Counted from the stretch's first letter, positions 18,016 to 28,943 are shown. The stretch: DNA of 64,000 nt from Bacteroidota bacterium (GCA_016845105.1 JAERTF010000164.1:25796-89795), one strand, 5' to 3'. Made by a program: numbers and translations. The notes: generated by a model not told the origin, from the sequence alone.

Positions 18016-19500
18016 ATGGGAATTTTTGAAAATCTTTGGTTAGGGTTACAGGAATTTGGGCATTTTCTACCCATTTTGATGATGTTCATTGGAGTTATCG
18101 TTGGTATTATGGTAGGTGTTCTTCCCGGACTATCACCTTCCATTGGTGTGGCACTTATGCTACCTGTAACATTTGGCCTAGATCCAATTAGCGCCCTTGT
18201 TTTACTTGTGTCTGTTTATTTATCATCCAATTACGGAGGTTCAATTACAGCCATTGCAATTAATACACCGGGTACACCTGGTGCTGTGGCAACAACATTT
18301 GATGGCTATGAGCTGACCAAACAAGGTAAACCATTGCACGCACTTGTAACATCATTAACAGCCTCAACTATAGGCGGATTGGTTGGTACTATTATTCTTA
18401 TTCTGTTCTCTGTACCACTTGCATCACTTGCGCTATCCTTCGAATCTTACGAGTATTTCGCTCTTGGAGTATTTGGTTTAACAATAATTTCATCCTTGGC
18501 AGGGAAAAGTCCTTTAAAAGGATTTATTTCTTCAGGCATTGGATTATTGCTTATCACCGTGGGGTTTGATACACAATTACCCTTTTCACGTTTTTCGATG
18601 GATATACCTGATCTTGCTGATGGAATAGAATTTATTCCTGCATTAATTGGACTATTTGCTTTAGGAGAGATCTTTTTTAGTATTGAAAAAGGTGATAATC
18701 AGAAAGTAGAGAAAACTACAGCTGTTGATCTATCAAATACCTTGCCCGTTAAGAAACTTCTTAAATTAAAATCATTGGTGTTAAAGTCATCAATTATAGG
18801 AACACTTGTTGGTTGTATTCCTGGAGCTGGTGGTACAATTGCAACATTTATTGCCTATGATAATGCAAAGAATGCAAGTAAACACCCCGAAGAATTTGGT
18901 AAGGGATCATTGGAAGGTGTTGCTGCTCCAGAAGCTGCTAATAATGGTTCCGTTGGTGGTGCATTAGTACCTTTGCTTACATTAGGAATACCGGGAAGTG
19001 CTTCCACTGCTGTTTTGATTGGAGCTCTAATGATTCACAAACTAAACCCTGGACCTGAGCTTTTTAGCAAAGAACCTGGATTAGTCTATGGTATATTTAT
19101 CAGCCTATTTTTTGCAAATATCTTTATGTTTTTTGTTGGATTGATGGGAAATAAACTATGGATTAAAATTATTGCCGCACCAAAATCACTATTATATCCA
19201 ATAATCCTTGCTCTATCATTTATAGGTAGTTATTTTATACAAAACTCTGTTTTTGATGTGGGTATTTGTATTGCATTTGGAGTACTTGGTTGGTTACTGA
19301 AACGTGGTGACTTTCCAACAGCACCAGTTATCCTGGGATTAATCCTTGGGAAAATGATTGAAGAAAACCTACGACTATCACTTATAAAAGGAGAATGGCT
19401 TGACTTCTTTACCCGCCCCGGAAGTTTAATTATTATTCTACTTGCTCTTGTTTCATTCTTTTTACCACATATCAAAAGAAAATTAAAGAAAATCAATTAG
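18016..19500 (+). CDS. Tripartite tricarboxylate transporter large permease (TctA family)
   Basis: VGVLPGLSPSIGVALMLPVTFGLDPISALVLLVSVYLSSNYGGSITAIAINTPGTPGAVATTFDGYELTKQGKP; second GxxPGxGG motif (GCIPGAGGTIATFIAYDNAK). Confidence 0.95.
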   Translation: MGIFENLWLGLQEFGHFLPILMMFIGVIVGIMVGVLPGLSPSIGVALMLPVTFGLDPISALVLLVSVYLSSNYGGSITAIAINTPGTPGAVATTFDGYELTKQGKPLHALVTSLTASTIGGLVGTIILILFSVPLASLALSFESYEYFALGVFGLTIISSLAGKSPLKGFISSGIGLLLITVGFDTQLPFSRFSMDIPDLADGIEFIPALIGLFALGEIFFSIEKGDNQKVEKTTAVDLSNTLPVKKLLKLKSLVLKSSIIGTLVGCIPGAGGTIATFIAYDNAKNASKHPEEFGKGSLEGVAAPEAANNGSVGGALVPLLTLGIPGSASTAVLIGALMIHKLNPGPELFSKEPGLVYGIFISLFFANIFMFFVGLMGNKLWIKIIAAPKSLLYPIILALSFIGSYFIQNSVFDVGICIAFGVLGWLLKRGDFPTAPVILGLILGKMIEENLRLSLIKGEWLDFFTRPGSLIIILLALVSFFLPHIKRKLKKIN

Positions 19501-19501
19501 T

Positions 19502-21217
19502 ATGTTATTATTATCAAGTATAGGGAACACTACTACTGTTTCCTGGTTTTTTGTATTGATGGGACTTCTAGGTGGCCTGGTTCTATTCCTTTATGGAATG
19601 GAAAAAATGAGTGAGGGGTTGAAAAAGTCAGCCGGTAAAAGAATGAGAAATATTCTATCGGCGCTAACTAATAACCGATTAGTTGGATTAGCTGTTGGTG
19701 CATTTGTAACCATGGTTATACAAAGCAGCAGTGCAACAACTGTAATGCTGGTAAGTTTTGCTCAGGCACAATTACTAACGTTTGGACAAACTTTGGCAGT
19801 GATACTTGGCGCAAATATTGGAACAACTGTAACGGCTCAGTTAATAGCATTTAAGCTAACAGATTATGCATTTTTAATGATAATAATCGGTTTTGCACTG
19901 ACCATTTTTTCAAAAAAAGATGGGTACAAATATCTTGGAGAATCATTACTCGGTTTTGGTATCCTATTTCTAGGAATGAAAGTAATGTCTGATTCAATGC
20001 ATCCTCTAAGGGATTATGAGCCTTTTATTAATATAATGAAAGATCTTGAGAATCCAGTTTATGGACTTATAATTGGTGCAATATTTACTGCGCTCATCCA
20101 AAGTAGTAGTGCATTTACGGGCATAGTTATTGTTTTAGCACAACAAGGTTTGCTAAGTTTAGGGGCAGGAGTACCGTTATTGCTTGGTGCAAATATTGGA
20201 ACTTGTATTACAGCCGGATTAGCCAGTTTAGGAGCAACCAGAGAGGCAAAACGTGTTGCTCTGGCACATGTTATTTTCAACACTGCAGGTGCGTTGATCT
20301 TTCTTTTTTGGATACCATATTTTGTAGAACTTGTTAGGTGGATATCTCCAGTTTCGGATGCTACTGGTATGCAAAAATTAGCAGCAGAAACCCCAAGGCA
20401 AATAGCTAATGCACACACATTATTTAATGTAAGTGTTGCGCTGTTGTTTTTACCATTCACTTCGCTGCTCTCAAAAACTGTATTGAAGATTCTTCCTGTT
20501 AAAGAAAACGAAAAAGCTTTGGAAGTAGTAACATGGCACCTTGATGACAAAGCTCTGTCTACACCTGCATTAGCCATCGATTTAAGTCATTCAGAAGTTG
20601 GCAGGATGGCTAAGATCTTACGAAGAATGCTAAGAGCAATAATTTACCCCATCCTACATGATGATGAAGGAGTTGATAGTACACATAAACATCTCACAGC
20701 AATTGAAGGCATTGAGATGAGGGAGGGTAAAATTGACTTTCTGGATGAGAAAATCACAAATTATCTACTAAAAATTGGAAAGGAAGAATTATCAGAAGAT
20801 CAAAGTGCAGAAGTATTTAACCTCATCTCCATTGTAAGATATATGGAAGCCATTGGAGATATTATCAATAGAAATATGTTTCCATTGATAGCAAAGAAAA
20901 ACGCTCTTAAGGATAACTTTTCCAAGGAGGGTCAGGAAGAAATTGCGTTATATCATGCAAAGATTTATAAGCAATTGGAACGACTCGAAACTATTTTCTC
21001 TGAAAATAAATTAAAGAAAGCTAAAAAAATTATCCAAAAGGATTTAAAGTATGCTGATCTGGAAGCTGAATTTAAGATACATCATCTTGAGAGACTGCAA
21101 AACAGAAGGAAAGAATCAATTATTACCCATGAACTTCATATGGACATAATGGATAATCTTAAACAGATAAGTGTATATATCACAGAAATAGCTCGTTCTA
21201 CAATTGGTGTTAGGTAA
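19502..21217 (+). CDS. Na/Pi cotransporter family protein (NptA-type) with PhoU-like C-terminal domain
   Basis: GGLVLFLYGMEKMSEGLKKSAGKRMRNILSALTNNRLVGLAVGAFVTMVIQSSSATTVM...LIQSSSAFTGI; helical PhoU-like tail. Confidence 0.92.
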   Translation: MLLLSSIGNTTTVSWFFVLMGLLGGLVLFLYGMEKMSEGLKKSAGKRMRNILSALTNNRLVGLAVGAFVTMVIQSSSATTVMLVSFAQAQLLTFGQTLAVILGANIGTTVTAQLIAFKLTDYAFLMIIIGFALTIFSKKDGYKYLGESLLGFGILFLGMKVMSDSMHPLRDYEPFINIMKDLENPVYGLIIGAIFTALIQSSSAFTGIVIVLAQQGLLSLGAGVPLLLGANIGTCITAGLASLGATREAKRVALAHVIFNTAGALIFLFWIPYFVELVRWISPVSDATGMQKLAAETPRQIANAHTLFNVSVALLFLPFTSLLSKTVLKILPVKENEKALEVVTWHLDDKALSTPALAIDLSHSEVGRMAKILRRMLRAIIYPILHDDEGVDSTHKHLTAIEGIEMREGKIDFLDEKITNYLLKIGKEELSEDQSAEVFNLISIVRYMEAIGDIINRNMFPLIAKKNALKDNFSKEGQEEIALYHAKIYKQLERLETIFSENKLKKAKKIIQKDLKYADLEAEFKIHHLERLQNRRKESIITHELHMDIMDNLKQISVYITEIARSTIGVR

Positions 21218-21428
21218 TTGTATTTAGTACTATTTGTTCTTTTTTTCTCCAAATACTCTGTCAAAAAACTTAAAAAGAATTCTTTAATCCGCAATCAAAA
21301 TATATAAAAGCATATCACATTTATAGTATTATTAGTCAATGAAAGAGTTTCATTTAGATTAAACAGTAGGGTTATTTTTTTAATTATTTTCGTGTGTAAA
21401 TTAGATCATAATGCTAACCCTTTAATTC

Positions 21429-24134
21429 ATGAAAAAGCGACTATTCCAATTATTGATAATACTAATATCTTCACAAATAGCAAATGCTCAATTCGGACCT
21501 GAAATAGTGCTCTCTGAACAATCCAACATCTACAACATTCAACTTGTGGATATGGATAATGATAATTTAGAAGATGTGGTCATATCCAAATACTCGGATG
21601 ATGAGTTGGTATGGTTAAAAAATCTCGGAAACGGTTTATTCGGTGAAGAAAAAATTATCCAATCTGTTTTTAGACCATTAGATATTTATTTTGAAGATTT
21701 TGACGGAGACAATGATCTTGACTTTACAGTAAAAGAATTGATCATAGAGTTTCAAAATAATCATTACAAAGTTAATATGTACAAGAATACTCCAACTGGC
21801 TATGAACCATACGGAGTTATACATATGGATTTAACGGAAAATATACCATCTGATATTGATAATGATGGGGACACAGATTTCGTAGGTTTTGTTGACAATT
21901 TAATTATCATAAGAAGAAATGATGGGCCATTTATGAATTTCGTAAGGGTACATGTTGATGAATATGCCCACAACATAACAGATATTGACTTGACCGATAT
22001 CAACGGAGATGGCTTAACTGATATTGTGGCTTCTCTGAACGGATATTTATCAATAGTTTGGTATGAGAACCTGGGAAATTGCAATTTTTCCCAGAAAAAA
22101 ACAATTGGGTCCAATACCCTATACTACCATGGACCATTGCATTGTGTTGATTACGACAAGGATAACGATAATGATGTCCTATGTATTGGGCCAAGTTTTG
22201 CTCCGCTGTCTTACTATAAAAATGATGGGGCTGATTCAAATTTCGTAGAAATACCAATCATCCATGAAGGAGTATCACAAAACATGGGATGTAATGTGAT
22301 TGCAGAAGATTTTGACAATGATGGTGATATGGACATTGTTTATGGAAATAAAACTTATTCTGAAGAATATCATCAGATATTATACTACAATAACCTTGGA
22401 AACAATACTTTATCTACGCCCATTGTGCTTTCAGAGTATCCAAAGGTTGGCACTCTCCAGGAATTTGATTTTGTTGCGAAAGATTTTGACAAGGATGGTG
22501 ATAAAGATTTGTTTTGCATACTAAGCAGAAATATTAGTGTTGTGTGCTATTTTGAAAATTTACTACACGAGCCATACCGTGCAAATGGAAATGTATTTTT
22601 TGATGAAAATATGAATGGAGAAAAGGATTCATCCGAATATGGTCTTCCCAATATCAAGGTACAAGCAAATAGCAATAGTACTTACACATATAACCATGGA
22701 AATTATAGTATGGCTCTCGAGCCGGGAATACATACGATTAAATTATCTGAACTGGATGACTGGGCTCTTACCTCACAACCCGAATCATATACCATATCAA
22801 TAACGGAAATCAACCAAAATGTGAGTGGGTTAAACTTTGGGCTTTTTCCTGCAAATAATAGCACTCACTTACAAGCTGATATTTCATATGGTTTCTCAAG
22901 ATGTGATGACCTTGTAAATATGTGGTTGAGCATTAAAAACAATGGTACATCTACTCCCAATGGTTTGATTGAACTAATATTGGATGATTCCATCAGTTTT
23001 ATTGGAGCAGATATAGTTCCAGACTCTATTTTAGGCCAGGCTATATATTGGCATTTTGATAGTCTGTTTTATTGGGAACGAGAGGTGATAAATGCGGAAA
23101 TACTTATGCCCGACTTCAATAGCATTGGCGATACTTTGGTGTCCATTATTAATTGTTATGAAATCGATAAAAACAGTAATTTAACTCTGATGGATGCAGA
23201 CACATTGTCGAGAGTGCTTTTGTGTTCATACGACCCCAATGACAAAGTTGTTTTTCCTAAATCAAAAGGATCCGACGGTATCATCTCTGCTAATCAGGAA
23301 TTATCATATACTATTCGATTTCAAAATACTGGAAATGATACTGCATTCAATATACATGTAATAGATACAATGGATTCGGGTCTTGATATAAATACATTTG
23401 AATTTGTTTTTGCTTCACATCCGGTAGTGGTAAATCACAAACCAAATAATGTAAGTAGTTTCTATTTTGAAAATATCTTATTACCTGACAGTAATACAAA
23501 TGAAATGGGAAGTCATGGATTGATAAAATTCAAGATAAAGCCATCACAGGAAGTGATTCCAAATCAACAAATAGAGAATACTGCTTTTATTTATTTCGAC
23601 AACAACCCTCCTGTTTCAACTAACACCACCACTAATATCATTGAGTGTCCAAACAGGCCACAACCTACTATTACATACGATTGGCCGTACTTATATTGTG
23701 ATTTGTCTTGTAATTGTAATGTTTACTGGTATTTAAATGATACGGTTTTGGTAGATACCGTTAGTGAAGTTTTTTACCCAACTATAAATGGTGCCTATTC
23801 ACTAACATTAATTGATACTAACTATTGTAGCATTACATCTAATCAATATGTTTTTAACTCAGCCAATATCAATGATCATTATAATATAAAAGCTAAGATT
23901 TTTCCAAATCCGTCTACATCAGAGGTAAATTTCTTGTTTAACACACAGTTATCAATGCGCGACAAAATCACCATTTATAGTATTACCGGAGCAAAGATTC
24001 TGACTCTTGGAAACCTAATGGGAAACAGCTTTCGGGTTGAAAATAATAACCTAGGAAAAGGTATTTTTATAGCATATTTAGAGAATGATTATAGTAGTAC
24101 AAAAATATTTTTAGGAAAGCTGGTAGTGGAATAA
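21429..24134 (+). CDS. Secreted FG-GAP/VCBS-repeat protein with DUF11-like domain and T9SS sorting domain
   Basis: D.DNDGD.D repeats, SYDPNDKVVFPKSKG...LSYTIRFQNTGNDTAFNIHVIDTMD, C-terminal IFPNPSTSEVNF. Confidence 0.85.
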   Translation: MKKRLFQLLIILISSQIANAQFGPEIVLSEQSNIYNIQLVDMDNDNLEDVVISKYSDDELVWLKNLGNGLFGEEKIIQSVFRPLDIYFEDFDGDNDLDFTVKELIIEFQNNHYKVNMYKNTPTGYEPYGVIHMDLTENIPSDIDNDGDTDFVGFVDNLIIIRRNDGPFMNFVRVHVDEYAHNITDIDLTDINGDGLTDIVASLNGYLSIVWYENLGNCNFSQKKTIGSNTLYYHGPLHCVDYDKDNDNDVLCIGPSFAPLSYYKNDGADSNFVEIPIIHEGVSQNMGCNVIAEDFDNDGDMDIVYGNKTYSEEYHQILYYNNLGNNTLSTPIVLSEYPKVGTLQEFDFVAKDFDKDGDKDLFCILSRNISVVCYFENLLHEPYRANGNVFFDENMNGEKDSSEYGLPNIKVQANSNSTYTYNHGNYSMALEPGIHTIKLSELDDWALTSQPESYTISITEINQNVSGLNFGLFPANNSTHLQADISYGFSRCDDLVNMWLSIKNNGTSTPNGLIELILDDSISFIGADIVPDSILGQAIYWHFDSLFYWEREVINAEILMPDFNSIGDTLVSIINCYEIDKNSNLTLMDADTLSRVLLCSYDPNDKVVFPKSKGSDGIISANQELSYTIRFQNTGNDTAFNIHVIDTMDSGLDINTFEFVFASHPVVVNHKPNNVSSFYFENILLPDSNTNEMGSHGLIKFKIKPSQEVIPNQQIENTAFIYFDNNPPVSTNTTTNIIECPNRPQPTITYDWPYLYCDLSCNCNVYWYLNDTVLVDTVSEVFYPTINGAYSLTLIDTNYCSITSNQYVFNSANINDHYNIKAKIFPNPSTSEVNFLFNTQLSMRDKITIYSITGAKILTLGNLMGNSFRVENNNLGKGIFIAYLENDYSSTKIFLGKLVVE

Positions 24135-24204
24135 CCTTTTTAACTGTACAATGAATAACACATGCCTTTACTTCATGTTTGATTAAATAAATTTTGTTGA
24201 AAAT

Positions 24205-24675
24205 ATGGCAATTGAGATCGAGAAGAAATTTTTAGTAGTAGGTAATTATAAGGATTTTGCATTGAGCGAAACACGAATTATACAGGGATATATTTCATTA
24301 AATCCCGAACGAACCGTAAGAGTCCGAATAAGAGGAAAAAAGGGATATCTAACTATAAAAGGAGCTGGAAATAAATCGGGGGCAAGCCGGTTTGAATGGG
24401 AGAAAGAAATACCATTAAATGAAGCTAAAGAGCTTATTGAAATTTGCGAAAAAGGAATTATTGATAAAACACGCACAATTGTTCCTGAAAAGTCAGGCCT
24501 AATTTTTGAAGTTGATGAATTTCATGGAGACAATCTTGGATTAACCGTTGCAGAAATTGAACTTCCATCAGAAGATCATTTTTTTGAAAAACCCATATGG
24601 CTTGGTGATGAAGTTACAAATGATTCTAAATATTACAACTCCATGCTTATTAATAATCCATTTAAAAAGTGGTGA
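24205..24675 (+). CDS. CYTH domain protein, close paralogue of 16017-16487
   Basis: Same length (156 aa) and extended identity (EIEKKFLV..GN, NPERTVRVRIRG, IFEVDEFHGDNLGLTVAEIELPSEDH). Confidence 0.92.
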   Translation: MAIEIEKKFLVVGNYKDFALSETRIIQGYISLNPERTVRVRIRGKKGYLTIKGAGNKSGASRFEWEKEIPLNEAKELIEICEKGIIDKTRTIVPEKSGLIFEVDEFHGDNLGLTVAEIELPSEDHFFEKPIWLGDEVTNDSKYYNSMLINNPFKKW

Positions 24676-24681
24676 GCAGTT

Positions 24682-26943
24682 TTACTTTTTCTTTTTCCCT
24701 TTAAAGATTTTATCAAAGAACCTTCTTATTCCGCTTTTCTTTTTGGGTTGTTCATCTTTTTTCTTACTCTCAACTTCATGATTCTTTTCAACATCCATAT
24801 CAGTTACCCTGTTTATAAAGCCCTTTAATCCTTTTTCAAAGAAAGGATCGCAATGGATTAGCTCTTCTTTAATATAAATATGAGAAAAATCACTTATATA
24901 TTTCTTTGATAAACCCGGGCTCTCTTCAATATCCGATAAGATATGTCCGACAATAGGAAGAGCCAGAGCTGAACCACTACCCAAACCACCCCTAAAATGA
25001 ACCTCTGGTGACATAGCTCCAACCCATGTTCCAATAACAATATTAGACGTATAAGCCATAAACCAAGCATCACTATAATTTTGAGCTGTTCCTGTTTTTC
25101 CGGCTAGATCTGAAACTATACCAAACCTATTCCTAAGCTGCTTTGCTGTTCCTTCATTAACAGCTTCTTCAAGTATCACTGTAATCTGATCAGCAATTTT
25201 TGTATCAATGATCTGGTTTGGCAACTCAACGGAGCATTCATAAATAATATTATCATCAGAATCGAGAATTCTATCAATCATTATAAGATCATCAGAAATA
25301 AAACCATCATTAGCAAATGCACTATATGCCTTTACCATATCATACAGTGAAGCATCCATAGCTCCCAATGCAATTGAAGGTGTTTCATAAATTGGGGCAT
25401 CTAATCCAAACCTACGAAGCATATCACCAACCTCATCATGACCAGTTTGAAAATACAAGTCCATTGTGGGCAAATTCATCGAGTTTGCAAGTGCATACCA
25501 TAAAGCTACAAGGGTATCCTTACTACTACTGTTATCGTAATTTCGCGGGGTCCAACCATCATAATCTTTATATTCAACAACTTCATTACTCAAGTAATCA
25601 CATGGAACAAAACTTTTTTCCAGTCCGGAAGCATAAATAAGAGGCTTTATTGTTGAAGCAACCTGACGTTTCGAAAGCACCAAATCATAAGGTAAATACC
25701 TGTAATTATTGCCACCCACCCAGGATAATACCCTACCTGATTGTGGTTGTGTAATCAGAACTGCAGCATTTAACATAGAGTAATAATGCCAAAGACTATC
25801 TGAAAAACTCATAGGGTTGTTATTGTCCGAATTCCAAGAAAAAACATCACGATTTTTTGTTTCACCAAGTCTTTTTTCACCATATTTATCCCTAACCGAA
25901 CTATACCAATCTTTCTTAATCCTGCTATTTTTCAATTCTTTGTTAAGGAGCTTCTGCATTTTCACCAATTGCTTCTTCACAGAATTTTGTGAAGACTTCT
26001 GAAGAGAAAAATCAAGTGTGGTATAAATTTTCAACCCATCTTTTTCTATATCAACGGTTTCTGGATTTTGATAATTTAGATCATCGATAATTTGCTGTGC
26101 TCTTTTTTTTACATGATAAACAAAGTAACCTGAAGGAGCTTCCTTTTGATAATTTGAGTATGATAATATCAAATCAGAATCCAATAGAGTTTTCATATTC
26201 TCTTGTGATAGATATCCTTCATTAAACATCAATTTGAGAACCTGATTTCGTCGTCGCTTGGCATTTTTAGGATTTAATCGTGGGTTATAGTATGTATTTG
26301 CCTTTAGCAAACCCACCAGTACTGCTGATTCTTGAATGTTTAAATCTTTACAATGTTTCCCAAAGAATCGTAGTGATGCAGCTTCTACTCCAAATACTTC
26401 TTCTCCAAAGGGAACCGAGTTTAAATATAATAATAGTATTTGTTGTTTTGAGAGAACATTTTCCATGCGAACAGCAATAATTGCTTCTTTTAGCTTATTC
26501 ACAGGCATTGATAAAAAGCTGTGATCATTTCTGCCATATAGATTTTTAACAAGCTGTTGAGTTAGCGTGCTTCCTCCTCCTGAACTCTTATCGCCCAAGA
26601 TAATTGATTTGAATAGAACCCTTAAATAACTGCGTCCATCGTAACCTTCATGTAGGTAAAACCTCTTGTCTTCAGTTGCAACAAGCGCGTTAATCAGATG
26701 TTCTGGAATCTCACTCCAATTTATGTTGGTTCTGTTTTCAGCGAAATATTTTCCAATAATCTCACCATCAATAGCAAATACCAGTGAGGCTTCCTCATTT
26801 TGGATAGATGATAGTTCTTCTGTAGTTGGAAATGGTCCGAATACCCCGTAGTATACTGCCACAACAAACCCAGCAAAAATAAGTATCCCTGCCAATAACA
26901 ATAGAGTCAGCCACTTAAAACACTTCTTGATAAATTTCTTCAT
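24682..26943 (-). CDS. Penicillin-binding protein 1A-type transglycosylase/transpeptidase
   Basis: GT51 motifs (ALVATEDKRFYLHEGYDGRS, GGSTLTQQLVKNLY) and transpeptidase SxxK (STIKPL), SMN, KTGTAQ; start set at MKKFIKK. Confidence 0.92.
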   Translation of the reverse strand: MKKFIKKCFKWLTLLLLAGILIFAGFVVAVYYGVFGPFPTTEELSSIQNEEASLVFAIDGEIIGKYFAENRTNINWSEIPEHLINALVATEDKRFYLHEGYDGRSYLRVLFKSIILGDKSSGGGSTLTQQLVKNLYGRNDHSFLSMPVNKLKEAIIAVRMENVLSKQQILLLYLNSVPFGEEVFGVEAASLRFFGKHCKDLNIQESAVLVGLLKANTYYNPRLNPKNAKRRRNQVLKLMFNEGYLSQENMKTLLDSDLILSYSNYQKEAPSGYFVYHVKKRAQQIIDDLNYQNPETVDIEKDGLKIYTTLDFSLQKSSQNSVKKQLVKMQKLLNKELKNSRIKKDWYSSVRDKYGEKRLGETKNRDVFSWNSDNNNPMSFSDSLWHYYSMLNAAVLITQPQSGRVLSWVGGNNYRYLPYDLVLSKRQVASTIKPLIYASGLEKSFVPCDYLSNEVVEYKDYDGWTPRNYDNSSSKDTLVALWYALANSMNLPTMDLYFQTGHDEVGDMLRRFGLDAPIYETPSIALGAMDASLYDMVKAYSAFANDGFISDDLIMIDRILDSDDNIIYECSVELPNQIIDTKIADQITVILEEAVNEGTAKQLRNRFGIVSDLAGKTGTAQNYSDAWFMAYTSNIVIGTWVGAMSPEVHFRGGLGSGSALALPIVGHILSDIEESPGLSKKYISDFSHIYIKEELIHCDPFFEKGLKGFINRVTDMDVEKNHEVESKKKDEQPKKKSGIRRFFDKIFKGKKKK

Positions 26944-27080
26944 AGTATTTATTAACACATTCCAAACGCTATTTTTATAACTGATAGTATAATATTAAAG
27001 GATTATTGTTTTGATTAATTATTCGTTACTTTGTACCTCAATTGAATTAATCTAAGCAAAACTAACTAAACACATCTATC

Positions 27081-28328
27081 ATGATACTACTTCATAAAAA
27101 AACATCAACTTATTCACTTGTAATTTTGATGGCCCTTTCAATTTTTATTATTCCATCCTGTACAAAAGATAATAATGATGACCCTATCGTTTATAGTACA
27201 TATGTTAGTCATGAATTATTAGTTACTTATTCAAGCGACGGCATTAAGACTCTTTTCCAACAGGTTCAGTTACTTCATCCTGAGGTGGAGGTTCTTATTC
27301 AACAACTACAATATGATGTAGGTGTTTATAACGTAACATACAATACACCTTTTAATGGTGAAGAAATAGAAGCATCGGGGCTCGTTTGTATTCCTGTAAC
27401 TGATAATGAGGCTTTTCCAATGATTAGTTTTCAAAATGGAACAAATACAGCTCATGCAGAAGCACCCACAGTTGATTATGCAAATACACTATTTAAATAC
27501 CTTGAGTCATCTGCATCAATGGGATATATAATGTTAATTCCTGATTATATTGGGTTTGGAAAGTCGGAACAGTTTGTTCATCCATACTTGCATACCGAAA
27601 GTACTGTTTCAACGGTAGAAAACTTAATCATAGCCACAAAGGAAATGCTAAACTCTGGCATTGTTAATACAAAATGGAATAATGATGTTTACCTAATGGG
27701 ATATTCGCAAGGAGGATGGGCTACTTTGGCAAGTCATCGTTATCTAACTAACAAAACTGATCTTTCATTTTCTGTTGCAGCTTCATCATGTGGTGCAGGT
27801 CCGTATAATCTATCAACAGTTCAAAATTTTATGTTTGAAGGCGATACTTATCCACAGCCTGTTTACATGGCATATACAGGTGTTTCATATAGTTCGTTGG
27901 GATTAATTACAAATCCTTTGACAGATTATTTTAAAGAACCTTATGCAACTCCTTTACCCTCCTATTTTGATGGCACACTTAGTAATGGAGAAATAAATCA
28001 ATTGCTCAATGATACTGTATCGGTATTGGTTACAGATTCATTTTTAACGGGAATTAATACCGACCCTTTATATCAAAATTTTAGAAGCGCAATGAGTATG
28101 AATAGCGTTTCAGGATGGAACTCTGAGCAGCCCATCCATCTTTATCATGGAACAGCTGATAATTATGTTCCTCCTACAACTACTGAAGATGTGTTTCAAG
28201 AATTTGTTGATGCAGGAGCATCTGAAAAAGTATCATATTTCCCTCTACAAAATATGAACCACACAACGGCCGCTATTCCTATGGTTGTAAACTCTTTAAT
28301 TTGGTTTAACGAATTGGAAAATAAATAA
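27081..28328 (+). CDS. Secreted alpha/beta-hydrolase (secretory lipase/prolyl-oligopeptidase-like) lipoprotein
   Basis: Lipobox IIPSC; GYSQGGW nucleophile elbow; late LYHGTADNYVP and NMNHTT. Confidence 0.85.
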   Translation: MILLHKKTSTYSLVILMALSIFIIPSCTKDNNDDPIVYSTYVSHELLVTYSSDGIKTLFQQVQLLHPEVEVLIQQLQYDVGVYNVTYNTPFNGEEIEASGLVCIPVTDNEAFPMISFQNGTNTAHAEAPTVDYANTLFKYLESSASMGYIMLIPDYIGFGKSEQFVHPYLHTESTVSTVENLIIATKEMLNSGIVNTKWNNDVYLMGYSQGGWATLASHRYLTNKTDLSFSVAASSCGAGPYNLSTVQNFMFEGDTYPQPVYMAYTGVSYSSLGLITNPLTDYFKEPYATPLPSYFDGTLSNGEINQLLNDTVSVLVTDSFLTGINTDPLYQNFRSAMSMNSVSGWNSEQPIHLYHGTADNYVPPTTTEDVFQEFVDAGASEKVSYFPLQNMNHTTAAIPMVVNSLIWFNELENK

Positions 28329-28433
28329 TAACTTTTTTCATTTGTAATGTAACAACAATTCTAAACTGAATCAAAACTCATTCTTACATTCTGATTGAAA
28401 TTTTGTGCTATTTTTGTTTTCTTACAAAAAAGC

Positions 28434-28943
28434 ATGGCCTACTTTTTAAAGATAATAAATGTATTTTTTCTGTCAATGATAAAATACTTTTATACACCTA
28501 TTTACGCACATCTTATTGGTCTTGACCTAATATCTACATTGATTTCTATGATAACCGGGGGGGTGATTGGCTTTATGGTTTATTACCACTTTAGCAAACT
28601 GGTAATAATAGCTACTGCAAATGTTAAACCCATTGCCAGAAAAGTTGTTCCAAATTATTTTCAAGATAAGTATAGAGTTCATCGTGAAAAAAGAACCATC
28701 AGACGTAAAAACAGAAAACGATTTTCATGGAAAAACAGAATGCTAGTAAAAATGGGTAAAAATTATGGTATGTATAGTATTATTATTCTAACACCCATTT
28801 TAGTTTCTTTGGTATTGGGAGCATTTTTACTTAGAAAATATTATAGTCATCGACCCGAAGCAATTCCACTTATGATTATATCTATTATTGTTGAAGGCGC
28901 AATTTTAATTTGTGGATACTGGTATATGGTTGGTGCCCTTTAA
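28434..28943 (+). CDS. Hypothetical membrane protein
   Basis: TM segments and basic central region; start moved to 28434 because a TAnnTTTG-like box (28409-28416) lies downstream of the ORF-track start. Confidence 0.55.
   Translation: MAYFLKIINVFFLSMIKYFYTPIYAHLIGLDLISTLISMITGGVIGFMVYYHFSKLVIIATANVKPIARKVVPNYFQDKYRVHREKRTIRRKNRKRFSWKNRMLVKMGKNYGMYSIIILTPILVSLVLGAFLLRKYYSHRPEAIPLMIISIIVEGAILICGYWYMVGAL

Noticed and set aside
20059-20577. 172-aa minus-strand ORF
   Set aside because: Antisense shadow of the NptA gene, no family signature.
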